This document shows, one piece after another, positions 41,440 through 52,137 of a stretch of DNA of 64,000 bases. The DNA lies in assembly GCA_030674185.1 (NCBI GenBank), contig JAPXFY010000018.1, forward strand, positions 43,251,932 to 43,315,931, read 5' to 3'. The stretch's first letter is position 1. Each line of letters opens with the position of its first letter. A program made the position numbers and the translations under genes. This stretch comes from Monoplex corrugatus (lineage: Eukaryota > Mollusca > Gastropoda > Littorinimorpha > Ranellidae). A model generated the notes under the pieces. The model ran no database searches. It worked only from the letters and a program-made list of their open reading frames with translations, and was not told where the DNA came from.

Positions 41440-42020
41440 TGTCCATCAGTTCTAGAAAAACTGTTGTGTCTTTCTTTCTTTGCTGGTCATCAGTGCTTGA
41501 AACTGTTGTGTCTTTCTTTGTCTGCTGGCCATCAGTGCAAGAAAATCTATTGTGTCTTTCTTTGTTTCCGGGCCATTAGTGCTAGAAAATCTGTTGTCTT
41601 TCTTTGTTTGCTGGCCATCGTTGCTAGGAAATCTATTGTGGTGTGTTGTTTGTGTGCTGGCCATCAGTGCTTGAAAATCTGTTGTGTCTTTCTTTGTTTG
41701 CTGGCCATTAGTGTTTGAAACTCTGTGTCTTTCTTTGTTTGCTGGCCATCAGTGTTTGAAACTTTGTTGTGTCTTTTTTTGCTGGCCATCAATGCTTGAA
41801 AATCTGTTGAGTCTTTGTTTGTTGGCTATCAGGGCTAGAAAATCTGTTGTGTTCTTTGTTTGTTGACCATTAGTGCTAGAAAATCTGTTGTGTCTTCTTT
41901 GTTTGTTGGCCATCAGGGCTGGAAAATATATTGTTTCTTTCTTTGTTGGCCATCAGGGCTGGAAAATATGTTGTGTCTTTCTTTGTTTGCTGGCATCAGT
42001 GCTAGAAAATCTGTTGCGTA
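41440..42020. repeat. About 44-bp minisatellite, 3' block
   Basis: About twelve units of the 40540 repeat (GCTGGCCATCAGTGCTTGAA and so on) with small indels. It is separated from the 5' block only by the foldback element. Confidence 0.9.
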
Positions 42021-42165
42021 CACACATACACATACAAATAATAATACATACATGCATACACACATACATACATACATACATACATACATACATACTAATA
42101 CTAAAGCTATCACTACAATACATACATACATACAACATACATACATACATATACATACGTACATA
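42020..42165. repeat. (CATA)n microsatellite
   Basis: ACATACATACAT tetranucleotide tract with a central interruption. Confidence 0.88.
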
Positions 42166-42317
42166 ATTAGTTAATTAATATCATGGCAGTGTCATCACGG
42201 GCCAGAGTTTAGAAGGGATGATGTCCATGTCTGCTGCAAACGTGTTGTGTTCATGACATACATACATTTTCACATACATACAGCACATGTAGTTACCTCT
42301 GTACATAATACTAGATG

Positions 42318-42358
42318 CATACACACACACATGCGTGCACACAACACACACACACACA

Positions 42359-42396
<38 letters not shown>

Positions 42397-42478
42397 GCAT
42401 GCACAACACACACACACACACACACACACACAACACACCACACACACACACACACACACACACAAAACACACCACACA
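42318..42478. repeat. (AC)n microsatellite
   Basis: AC dinucleotides with ACCAC and ATGCATG interruptions. Confidence 0.92.
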
Positions 42479-42649
42479 GCTTTGGAAATGAAAACAGCAG
42501 ACCCTTTGGCATTTTCATGAATGTTAACTTTATTACAGCCCTATAAACAGCAAATTCTCCATTTGATTCTTGTACAAGTTTGGTTTGTAAGGAATCCTTT
42601 TTTACTGCATTACAGCACTTGAAATTTAGAAACTCAAATCTGTATTATG

Positions 42650-43412
42650 TTTGGAGTTTGTTCAAGAAAGATTTATTGCATTGGGATAATTCCATATGCG
42701 CTCCTCCCAAATCTGCCAGCAAGTACCTGGCAGACTCCTTGAGCCTGCACAAAACTGTATGTGCTTGAAAAGGTCTTGAAATGGGAAAGAGGGAGGGGGC
42801 AGGACACATAAAAACACTAAACTGACTCCACCGAACTGATGAAGTACCATAAAGTTCGGGCTATAAGCCGTGACTTTTTCCCCCAGCTTTAACCCCTGCA
42901 GCTTAAAAAATGATGCGGCTTATTTGCGGATTTTCCCAATCCCATGAGCGTCATGTTCTCGTCTATTCTTAGTTTCTCTTTAACTCACCAAAATCATGTT
43001 TACCGTTCATGACTTTTTCGGTGAGCTCCATGTTAAAGTGTTAACTGTTCACGTTTTTAAATAAAATCCGCACACATTGAAGCTTTCGGATCAGTATTCA
43101 GATCTGCTCTGCTCAAGCGTACACCCTCATCATGCTGAAATGCGACGTAATGCCTATGAAGCAGCCTTCAAGCTGAAGATGATCAACCTGGTCATTGAAG
43201 AAGTGCGGCTTATAAACCAGTGCGGCTTTTGTGTGAATATAAAGATTTTTCTATGATTTAGTGGGTGCACCTTATATACCGGTGCACCCAATAACCCAAA
43301 CATTACGATATTAAGGCAGGTAGGGCACAGGCCGGTTCTTAGATTTTGGGCTGGCATCCAGCTCGAGACATCATATCTCAAGTCCATGTCTCTATCAACA
43401 GAGCCATCCAAT
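42650..43412 (-). mobile_element. tRNA-derived SINE, second family, minus copy split by a DNA transposon
   Basis: On the minus strand the head GGATGGCTCTGTTGATAGAG, with box-B-like GTCTCGAGCTGGATGCCAGC, lies at 43325-43412. The body resumes at 42845 with TTCGGTGGAGTCAGTTTAGT and runs to the CATATGGAATTATCC block. The intervening 42845-43310 is a separate TA-flanked element. Confidence 0.72.
42845..43310 (+). mobile_element. pogo-like DNA transposon remnant (non-autonomous)
   Basis: The ends TACCATAAAGTTCGGGCTAT and, reverse-complemented, TATCGTAATGTTTGGGTTAT agree at 15 of 20 positions and start at TA. Internal CGGCTTAT...GTGCGGCTTATAAACCAG motifs are typical of this repeat type. A short frame near 43138-43215 reads MRRNAYEAAFKLKMINLVIE, resembling the first DNA-binding helices of pogo/Tigger-like transposases. 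The catalytic core is absent. Confidence 0.6.
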
Positions 43413-43417
43413 CTGTG

Positions 43418-43836
43418 TTAACCCTTTTGACTCCAGCACCCTGTCCACCAGCATCCTGCATTATCAACCATGCTAGCAAAGCAAAATCATAACCGTTTGA
43501 CTCCCTCATCCTGTCCACCAGCTTCCTGCAGGAAAATGGTGGATAGACGAGGGAGTCAAAGAGTTAACTGCCAGAAAGCTGGTGGATAGGATGAGGGAGT
43601 CAAAGGGTTAAGGTTTTTGCAGTTGGTTGATAGGGCGCAGGGTTAAGTCTTTGACTCCCACACCCTGTCCATTGGCATCCTGCATTGTGGACCATGTTAG
43701 AAAAGCAAAAACTTAACCCTTTGATTCCCTCACCCTATCCACCAGCTTCCTGCAGGAAGCTGGTGGATAGGGTGAGGGAGTCAAAGGGTTAAGGTTTTTG
43801 CAGTTGGTGAATAGGGCGTGGACGTCAAAGAGTTAA
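43418..43836. mobile_element. piggyBac-type palindromic MITE cluster
   Basis: Several nested units with TTAA boundaries. The inner unit 43713-43792 is an 80-nt palindrome, TTAACCCTTTGATTCCCTCA ... TGAGGGAGTCAAAGGGTTAA, centred on CTGCAG with one mismatched pair. Flanking units carry the GTCAACCATGCTAGCAAAGC block. Confidence 0.78.
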
Positions 43837-43839
43837 ATT

Positions 43840-43902
43840 TGTGGCCTGCCTGAAGGTTGAATCTATGACCTCTGCTGTACCCAACCGAGCTAATGGGTCC
43901 AC
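43840..43902 (-). mobile_element. tRNA-like SINE head fragment
   Basis: Minus strand: GACCCATTAGCTCGGTTGGG as a box-A-like stretch and AGATTCAACCTTCAGGC as a degenerate box B. A similar CACCTTCAGGCAGGTC phrase occurs at 8406. Too short to delimit. Confidence 0.4.
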
Positions 43903-44461
43903 CAGCTCAAAATATTTACATGTATTTTCAGAACAGCACGGGGTAAAACAGATACAATCTTGTGTGCAGTTGAATATTAGAACAAGCTTCAAAATGTCAG
44001 GGATTTCAACACTTCGTTTTAGTTACACTGACTCATTTTGATGAGATACGTGAAGTATAATGAAAGTGAAAACTCAGATTATTACACAATTTACAGTATG
44101 AACAAGTCATATTCATGACAGATGATCATGTATTCAAATTTACAAGTTAGAGTTAGATTTTAACTCTCACTGGTTAAGATTAAAAAAAAAGTTATTCTGT
44201 TTTGTGAAAAAAATAATGAAAATAAGAAGACTCATCGCTGCAGTACCCACTAAAGTATAGTCAAGGATCAGAGGGAGAGAGAGGAGAGAGAGGGGGTGGA
44301 GTGGAAGAGATGGGTAGAAGATAGAGATATACTTTGGATATAGATGTAGATATTGATACTGATATATGTGTGTATATATACATAGAGTCATGTATCAGTG
44401 AGATGATATTTCATTTACACAAGTGTGCTCTCTGTCTGTCTGTCAGTCTGTCTGTCTCTCT

Positions 44462-44463
44462 GT

Positions 44464-44534
<71 letters not shown>

Positions 44535-44565
44535 ACACACACACCCAACACACACACACACACAA
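44462..44565. repeat. (AC)n microsatellite
   Basis: AC dinucleotides preceded by a TCTG run. Confidence 0.92.
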
Positions 44566-44639
44566 ACTCACATCATCTTACATAGTACAAACACAAATGT
44601 TTTATAATTCTAATGTGGATGTGAGAGTGACACTTTTTA

Positions 44640-45430
44640 CAGAATCTAATAGATATGTAAACCATGAGTGATGATATTACAGATCTAATAGATATGTAAA
44701 CCATGATTGATGATATTACAGAATCTAATAGATAGTGTAAACCATGAGTGATGATTATTACAGAATCTAATAGATATGTAAACATGAGTGATGATATTAC
44801 AGAATCTAATAGATATGTAAACCATGAGTGATGATATTACAGAATCTAATAGATAGTGTAAACCATGAGTGATGATTATTACAGAATCTATAGATAGTGT
44901 ACTGTAAACCATGAATGATGATCATTACAGAATCAGATAGATAGTGTAAACCATGATTAATGATTATTACAAAATCCAATAGATATTGTAAACCATAATT
45001 GATGATTTATTTTATTACAGAATCTAATAGATGGTGTAAACCATGAATGATGATTATTACAGAATCTATAGATAGTTGTAAACATGAACAATGATTATTA
45101 CAGAATCTAATAGATGTTGTAAACCATGAATGATGATAATTACAGAATCTATAGATAGTGTAAAACATGAACAATGATTATTACAGAATCTAATAGATGT
45201 TGTAAACCATGAATGATGATTATTACAGAATCTATAGATAGTGTAAAACATGAACAATGATTATTACAGAATCTAATACTAGTAATAGATGTAAACCATG
45301 AATGATGATAATTACAGAATGTAATGAATGTTGTAAACCATTAATGATGATTATTTCAGAATCCAGTAGATGTTGTAAACCATGAATGATGACTATCATC
45401 TATACAGCATCTAATAGATATTGTAAATGG
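44640..45430. repeat. About 42-bp minisatellite, roughly 18 units
   Basis: Units of ATTACAGAATCTAATAGATA, (T)GTAAACCATGAATGATGAT with variable length, point changes and small indels, becoming more diverged to the right. Confidence 0.9.
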
Positions 45431-45539
45431 TGGAAGTGGAAATATTTCAATAAGTTCACACCAAATGGAAAATTAATGACTGTATTTGACTGACACTTGT
45501 ATTTATGCTCAGACTTGTACACATGTCAGTGTAATTAAG

Positions 45540-45690
45540 AGAGAGAGAGAGAGAGAGGGGGGGGGGGGGGAGAGACACAGAATGAGTGAATGAATGATTG
45601 AACTAGTGTATTTGTGTGTGCATTGAGTGAATGGGGGTGGGGGGGGGAGAGAGAGAGAGAGAGAGAGTGTGTGTGTGTGTGTGTGTTTGC
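45540..45690. repeat. (GA)n, poly-G and (GT)n low-complexity tract
   Basis: GA runs at 45539-45556 and 45648-45667, G runs at 45557-45570 and 45640-45648, then GT. Confidence 0.85.
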
Positions 45691-45738
45691 ACGCACGCAT
45701 GTATAGAATGCATGCATAGTAATAGTAATATTTTGCGC

Positions 45739-46119
45739 AGATTTGCAATGCGTGCAGACAAATTATGGGTATTATACACTGAAGTTGTATGTGAGAGATA
45801 TAAATATGAAGAATTTATTACTATTGATGCCCATGGCCCCTCATGAAGGGATACAAATGAACAGCGTATGGACTGTACTACAGTGCAGCACATTTTTATG
45901 CATGTTAACCACCGTTTGAATCACACCATAGTAATGTATCTTTTATACTGTGGTATCAAACCAAAAACCATAATAGAAAGGCATTTTTTTCAAACACAGT
46001 TTACTGACATTCTCCTGTATTCATTAAAGATCTCAACTTTTGAACAGAGAGTGAATCAGACAATATTCAATATCATGCCATTTGTGTATTCACAACATGA
46101 TCTTTCCACTGCTGTGTAG
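45739..46119 (+). pseudogene. Unrecognised decayed reading frame with one in-frame stop
   Basis: A single frame reads through about 126 codons with one TGA at 45844. Before the stop is RFAMRADKLWVLYTEVVCER, YKYEEFITIDAHGPS; after it QRMDCTTVQHIFMHVNHRLN, IKPKTIIERHFFQTQFTDIL and FNIMPFVYSQHDLSTAV then TAG. The composition looks like real protein, unlike the repeat frames around it. I do not recognise the family. It could be a processed pseudogene, a mobile-element domain, or an exon with a sequencing error. Confidence 0.4.
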
Positions 46120-46547
46120 AAACAATGTATTTATTATGCAGTTTTTGTATTTCGCATAGTGCTTTGTGTGTACGCTGTAGTAGTCGGAAAGCAATGAAAA
46201 GATGAAGGAATTACAAACATACCGCACAGCTTGACTTGTATGCATTTTAAGCAATTATACAGAAATTCAGGAATTTGCACACATTAATGATCAACAGATG
46301 AAGAAAAAGAATAGTAAAATGAATCAGTTAGAGCTAACCATAATGAACGAAAGACAGCACAGATCTGCTTAACTGTAATATTTTTGCATGTTTACGTGCA
46401 CATATTTCAACCAGGTATGATTGTACTAAAGATTGAAGGAAAACACAAGAACTATTTTTTTTTTTTTTTGTGGCTGAAAGAAAAATGTTCAAGAACAAAC
46501 TTTATTTTATTTTGCGTAGGCCCCGCCAGTTTGGATTTTTGTGAGCA

Positions 46548-46805
46548 ATGGCCACTCAGAGACACAAAACGGTGAAATGTACAACTTTTGAAAAGGACAG
46601 TGCAAGTAAACGGACAGGATTGTCTTTTCAGCAGAAATATGAAAATGTGCCAGGAATTGATGAATCAGCAGTTGGAAGTATGTTTGCATACATGTATTGC
46701 AAGTACTGCAGGATCGAACATCTCAGTCACCCACTCCAGAAAAGAGTAACTGTGGTGGTAATCCTCAGCTCCATGAGAGGAAAAGCAGAATTGTCAGCTT
46801 TGTAA
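46548..46805 (+). other. Unrecognised short ORF
   Basis: 85 codons from ATGGCCACTCAGAGACAC to TAA, with mixed composition including YMYCKYCRIEHLSHPLQKRV. No known domain was recognised and no splice context is evident. May be chance. Confidence 0.2.
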
Positions 46806-46809
46806 TAGT

Positions 46810-47580
46810 AAAGATGTCTAACTGAACATTGGAGAACAAGCAAATAAAATTTTAAAAAACTTTGAAGGCAGAAGTGGCCATCTGGCCTGTAACAACAAAA
46901 TGAAGCTGAAATCTTTGAGGGAGATGCTGTGGAAAAATGATTATATAAATAAGATACATAAAAATGTGAAAGAAATATGAAATAGGAAGAAATGAGGCTC
47001 CAATGTGACTTTCACAGAGTGCGCTTCCAGTGTAGGGTCCTCCACAAGGAAGGTTCAGTACGCAAGGCAGACAATCCTGCTTTCCCTCTCTTGGGGCTGA
47101 AGAATATTAGCTGCAGTTACTTTTCTTGAAAATGCAACCTATGGTAATCATTTCTTTCTGTATAAGACTCTGGAGAAGTAGAGTACATGTTCTTTTTCTT
47201 GAAGTACTCAGATTTATTTTTACTAGTTCAAGTAGTTGTCATTTAAAAAAAAAGAGAGAGAGGAGAGAGAGAGAGGTCGTTCTGACAGGTTGAAAACTTG
47301 CAAGTACCCTATCTGAAACATTGTGTCTTCTCTGTCGTTCCAGAATTTGTGCAGTTGATATTACAACATGGAACATAGCTTTCAGGCTTTCTTTTGACTA
47401 ACATTTTGTTCTCTCATGGGATTTGTACAGTTGGTAATGTTACAACATGGAACTTGGCTTTCAGTCTTTCACTTGACTGTCTTGATTCATTGATTTGTCT
47501 GTCCCTGTAGCAAAGGATTTTGTTGTACATATTAACTGCTGGAGGTTTTTGATGCTGCAGCAATATATTCCCCCTCTCCT
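46810..47580. other. Interval without recognised gene
   Basis: AT-rich. GA-rich run at 47252-47274. Two copies of a TTTGTGCAGTTGATATTACA / TTTGTACAGTTGGTAATGTT phrase at about 47343-47470 suggest a local duplication. Confidence 0.4.
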
Positions 47581-47669
47581 TTCTATATGTCTAACACCCC
47601 CTCCCCCCCCATTCTCAAACGGCACCCCACACATACACATGCATGCATGCATGTGCATGGGCACTCACA

Positions 47670-47786
<117 letters not shown>

Positions 47787-48832
47787 AATGCTGTTATATC
47801 ATGGCATTCTTTCCAAAACACCATATCCATTAGAAGGAAGTCAGATTCTGTCGACTCTGGTATTGTGACTCTGGTTATGTCCCTTGTCGTTCTGTTTGGC
47901 CTTTTGAGTGGGTTTTCAACTTTTCACTCATTTAGATGATGATAATAAACTACATGTAGAGCATGCTACAAATATAATTACATTGTGCAGTCAGCAGTAT
48001 CGGTTTGTGGAGTTTTTTCTGCAAGCGTCTTGAAATTTTGGAACTTTACTGGCTTTGTACAAAAATCAGATGGGAGCAGAAAGTCTTTCACGGAGTGAGT
48101 GTATGGGCATCTTGCTTTGTGACTGAGCAGCTGTCAACTGATCATGACTTAGCGGGTGGTATCCAGAGTACGTTGATTCATAACAGACACTGTTGAATGA
48201 AAAATAGTGATACAGAGCTGTGGGGAACCTTCTCTGGTGGGTAGCCTCACAATGGCTTGATAATAACTTTTCTGAGGAGAACCTTGCACAGGGACTGTGA
48301 TGCAATAAACTTTGATTTGGTGCTGAGTTTGGGAGATAGAACGAGCATTTTGAGAGTAATGCCTTTCAGCTTCACTCCACAGGCAGGCAGAATCCCAAGC
48401 AGTGAGCTTTTCCCCAAAAATTTCAAGAAGAAAAAAAAACAACAACAATCCATTCTTAGACAAGGCCAACGTCGAACCTAATTGTAATACAAATCATCGT
48501 CAAGATATGGTCCGGAACAGGCAAATGAATTTTCACTGGACAACAAATATAACACAGCAATTACAATTCACTTTTTTTTTTAAAAAGATGATATTTGATT
48601 AGATTCATGTGAGAAAAGATATGTCCAGTCTCATGAGATGAATCATGTGAAGGTTTAACAGTTTGCAGAGCAGATTGTATTGAAAGATGTCACAGTTTGT
48701 CCAGGATAAATATAAGTTATGAACACAACATCGGAAACCTTGGACTGTGACACCAAACTCTCTATCACTCGGTTGAAGCTTGATGAGAAGGAGCTATTCA
48801 CAATAGTAAATGGGTTCAGATGGCAGTTTTTC

Positions 48833-49386
48833 TTATGCTGCTGATTCTGTGTGCATTTTGTAATCAAATCCTGAGGCATTCACATATTCCCTTTTCTCAT
48901 GCAGGTTGTTGTACTCCTGGGTATAGCTGTTGTTAGAGTGGGTAGGCAACATGCCATTGCTGGCCACATACTCCTGTTCCTCATCCGGGAACATGGGGGG
49001 CTGGGTCTCGGAGTTGAAAAGCAGGAAGACCAGGCGGATGATGAGCTCCATCAGCTCCATGATGGTGAGCACAGAGATGCCCATCCACAGACCCAGTGTA
49101 CCGCCGATGTCTGCAAACAGGTCTGCCAGACCATAGGCTGGCAGCTGGCGGTACTCCACGACACTGAGATCCTCTAGGTAGACGTTCAGACGAAGCAGAT
49201 TCTGTCGAATGAGATTGGATGCTCGTTCCGCTTTCTCTTTCTCTGACAATGTGTAGCTCTGCTTCAAGAGATTCTCTGTGCGTGTGTCATTACGTCTGGA
49301 CATCAGCTGAGAGAAGTTGGCCAGTTCCGACAGGAAGGTGTAGGCTTCATGCATAAAGTTCTGCTTGATGTTGGCCCATAGAATAC
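48833..49386 (-). CDS. DEG/ENaC last exon (TM2 and C-terminal tail)
   Basis: Codes for ILWANIKQNFMHEAYTFLSE, NLLRLNVYLEDLSVVEYRQL, the TM2 pore and a polar tail with PPMFPDEEQEY and SYTQEYNNLHEKREYVNASG, to TAA at 48833. The tail contains tyrosine motifs that could be endocytic signals (inference). Confidence 0.88.
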
Positions 49387-51936
49387 CTGTAAAAGAGATT
49401 GGAAGAGTTCCATAGTACATGGCCAAATAAACAGTTACAATCAAGGAATGTTTTCAAAAAAAAAGAAAGTTCATTTGCTGTACATAGTATTTTTTAAGTT
49501 CTCAATACCAGTAGTAAAAAGGTCATTTTAAACCATTCAAGTTTTAAAGTTGGACTGTTGTTGCTGTGGTTTTCTTCCATCCGCATTAGATCTTGAATGA
49601 TGATTTAAATCAAGTGCTAGCCTTTTAGACGATATGGTAAGCCAGTGTGTTATGTACAGCACACTTTCAGTGCATGTTAACATAAACTAAAAGGCAACAG
49701 AGGAGTTGTCCGTGGTAAAATTCTTCACAAAAATTCTTGTAGACCAAAAAGGAAAAAAAAAAAAAAAAAAAAAAAAAAAAGCAAAGTACAGAAGCCATAA
49801 GTTATAAAGAATTTGAGGGCCTTGCCTACTTGCAGGGTTTATGTATAAACTTATGACAGATGTCATCGTTATCCTGGATCCTTGCATCACATGGCATTTG
49901 TGGTATTAGTGTGTATAGAATCATTTCAGCCCTGTAACATTCTTGTGAAGATTAAAACTGAAAGTGTCATGCTTGTAAAGTGTAATTCTAGTAAGTAAAT
50001 AGCATACAATAAAACTGAAGTACTCCATTCATCTCTTTGTCTTTCAACCTGTTCAGCTGTGCGTTTGTATGTTTGTTTGTGGTTAATACTTGTTTGCCTG
50101 TAAAAATAACAAAAACTTCTTTGAAGTAGGTATAAGAGTAAAACTGAAAGAGTTTATGCTGTGCTAATCTAAGGGTAAAACTGAAAGAGTTTATGCTGTG
50201 CTAATCTAAAGGTAAAAGTGAAAGAGTTTGTGCTGTGTTAATCTAAGGGTAAGACTGAAAGAGTTTGTGCAGTGCTAATCAAAGGGTAAAACTGAAAGAG
50301 TTTGTGCTGTGCTAATCTAAGAGTAAAAGTGAAACAGTTTGTGCCGAGCTGGTCTAAGGGTAAAACTGAAAGCCTTTGTGCTGTGCTAATCTAAGGGTAA
50401 AACTGAAAGAGTTTGTGCTGTGCTAATCTAAGGGTAAAAGTGAAAGAGTTTGTGCCGAGCTAATCTAAGGGTAAAACTGAAAGAGTTTGTGCCGAGCTAG
50501 TCTAAGGTAAACTGAAAGATTTTGTGCTGTGCTAATCTAAGGTAAACTGAAAGAGTTTGTGCTGAGCTAATCTAAGGGTCGTTTTTTTCCCTTTTTTTTT
50601 CATGTTTCCATAGCCACAGGAAACTAATATGACTTACAGGATCTTTTTGACATGCATAGTTGATGTTCTGCTTGCATATCACACATAAAGAGGGTGTTTT
50701 AGGCACTAACAGCTCTGCACACATGTTGACCTGGGAGAACAGAAAAATCTCCACCCTTTACCCATCAGATGGGACGTGCCCAGGTAGGATTGAACCTCAG
50801 ACCTTCTGATTGGAAATCTGACTCTTACCCACTGGACTACCATGCTGGTCGTAAATAGTGTGTGCATGTTAACCCTTTGACTCCCTTACTCTGTCCACCA
50901 ACATTCTGCATTGTCAATCGTGCAAGCAAAGCAAAAACTTAAGCCTTTGACTCCCTGCAGGAAGCTGGTGGATAGGGTGAGGGAGTCAAAGGGTTAAAAA
51001 GAAACAATCTAAAAGAAGGAGTTTGTAAATATAATAGATAATAGATTAAGAAGAGAAAAAAAAGAAATGTAAGTGCTACTTTTTTCTTTTTTTCTTCTTA
51101 TTTTTATGCTCCTTCTTTTAGACTGTTCTTTTCATACATATTAACCCTTTGACTCTCGTATCCTGTCCACCAGCATCCTGCATTGTCAACCATGCTAGCA
51201 AAGCAAAAACTTAACCCTTTGTCTCCTTCACCCTATTCACAGCTTCCTGCAGGAAGCAGATGGATAGGGTGAAGGGGTCAGAGGGTTAAATTTTTGCAGT
51301 TGGTGGATAGGGTAAGGGAGTCAAATGGTTAAGAAAAGAACAATCTATAAGAAGCAGCATAAACATATAATAGATCAATAAATTTTTTTTAAAAAAGAAA
51401 GGAAAAAAATGGAAGCTCTACAGGTACCAATGCAGTGCTTCCAATTTTTTTCATTCTTTGTTCTTAATTTATCGATCTATTATATTTTTATGTTCCTCCT
51501 TTCAGACTGTTCTTTTCATACATATTAAATTAAGAGAGAGAGAAAAAAAATAAGAAAAAAAATGGAAGCGCTGTGCTGGATACCTGTAGGGCATGCAGCT
51601 GGTAGAACTCCAGAGGCCAGTAGGACAAAGAGACGGATTTCTGGTACGTGGTCTCCTGACAGGGCTGGTAACACTGGCACGTGGTCTCGTAGGACCTGTC
51701 GTTGGCCAGGTCCCGCAGCACCTTCTCTTCACAGGCCAGGGACTCTATGGGCACGTGATCCCCCCGTTTGTATCCGCCCCAGCCCGCCAGGATGTCTTTC
51801 CATTTGGGGACCACCCCGCAGAAGGTCACGTTCTCCCGGGGCACGTCGGGCAGGGCGGAGGACTTGCACTTGCACTTTTTTATGATGATGCGCTGCTTGC
51901 ACACCTGCCAGCACAAGATGCTCATGTTTAGGTGTT

Positions 51937-51979
<43 letters not shown>

Positions 51980-52090
51980 GTGTATGTATGTACACACACA
52001 CGTACACACACGCACGCATGCACACATGCATGCACACACGCACGCATGCACGCACCCACGCATGCACGCACGCACGCACGCCCCCGCACG

Positions 52091-52137
<47 letters not shown>

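Noticed and set aside
47495..47640. A further INTS13 exon around VAKDFVVHINCWRFLML
   Set aside because: No resemblance to the INTS13 block expected after HNKLAASSDA and no consistent splice phase.
48899..49177. Plus-strand frames over the DEG/ENaC last exon (and over 51562-51931, 52629-53213)
   Set aside because: They are antisense shadows of well-supported minus-strand coding exons.
50772..50850. A minus-strand tRNA gene
   Set aside because: A good box B and a tRNA-like head, but it runs into a long body and A-rich tail, as in a SINE.
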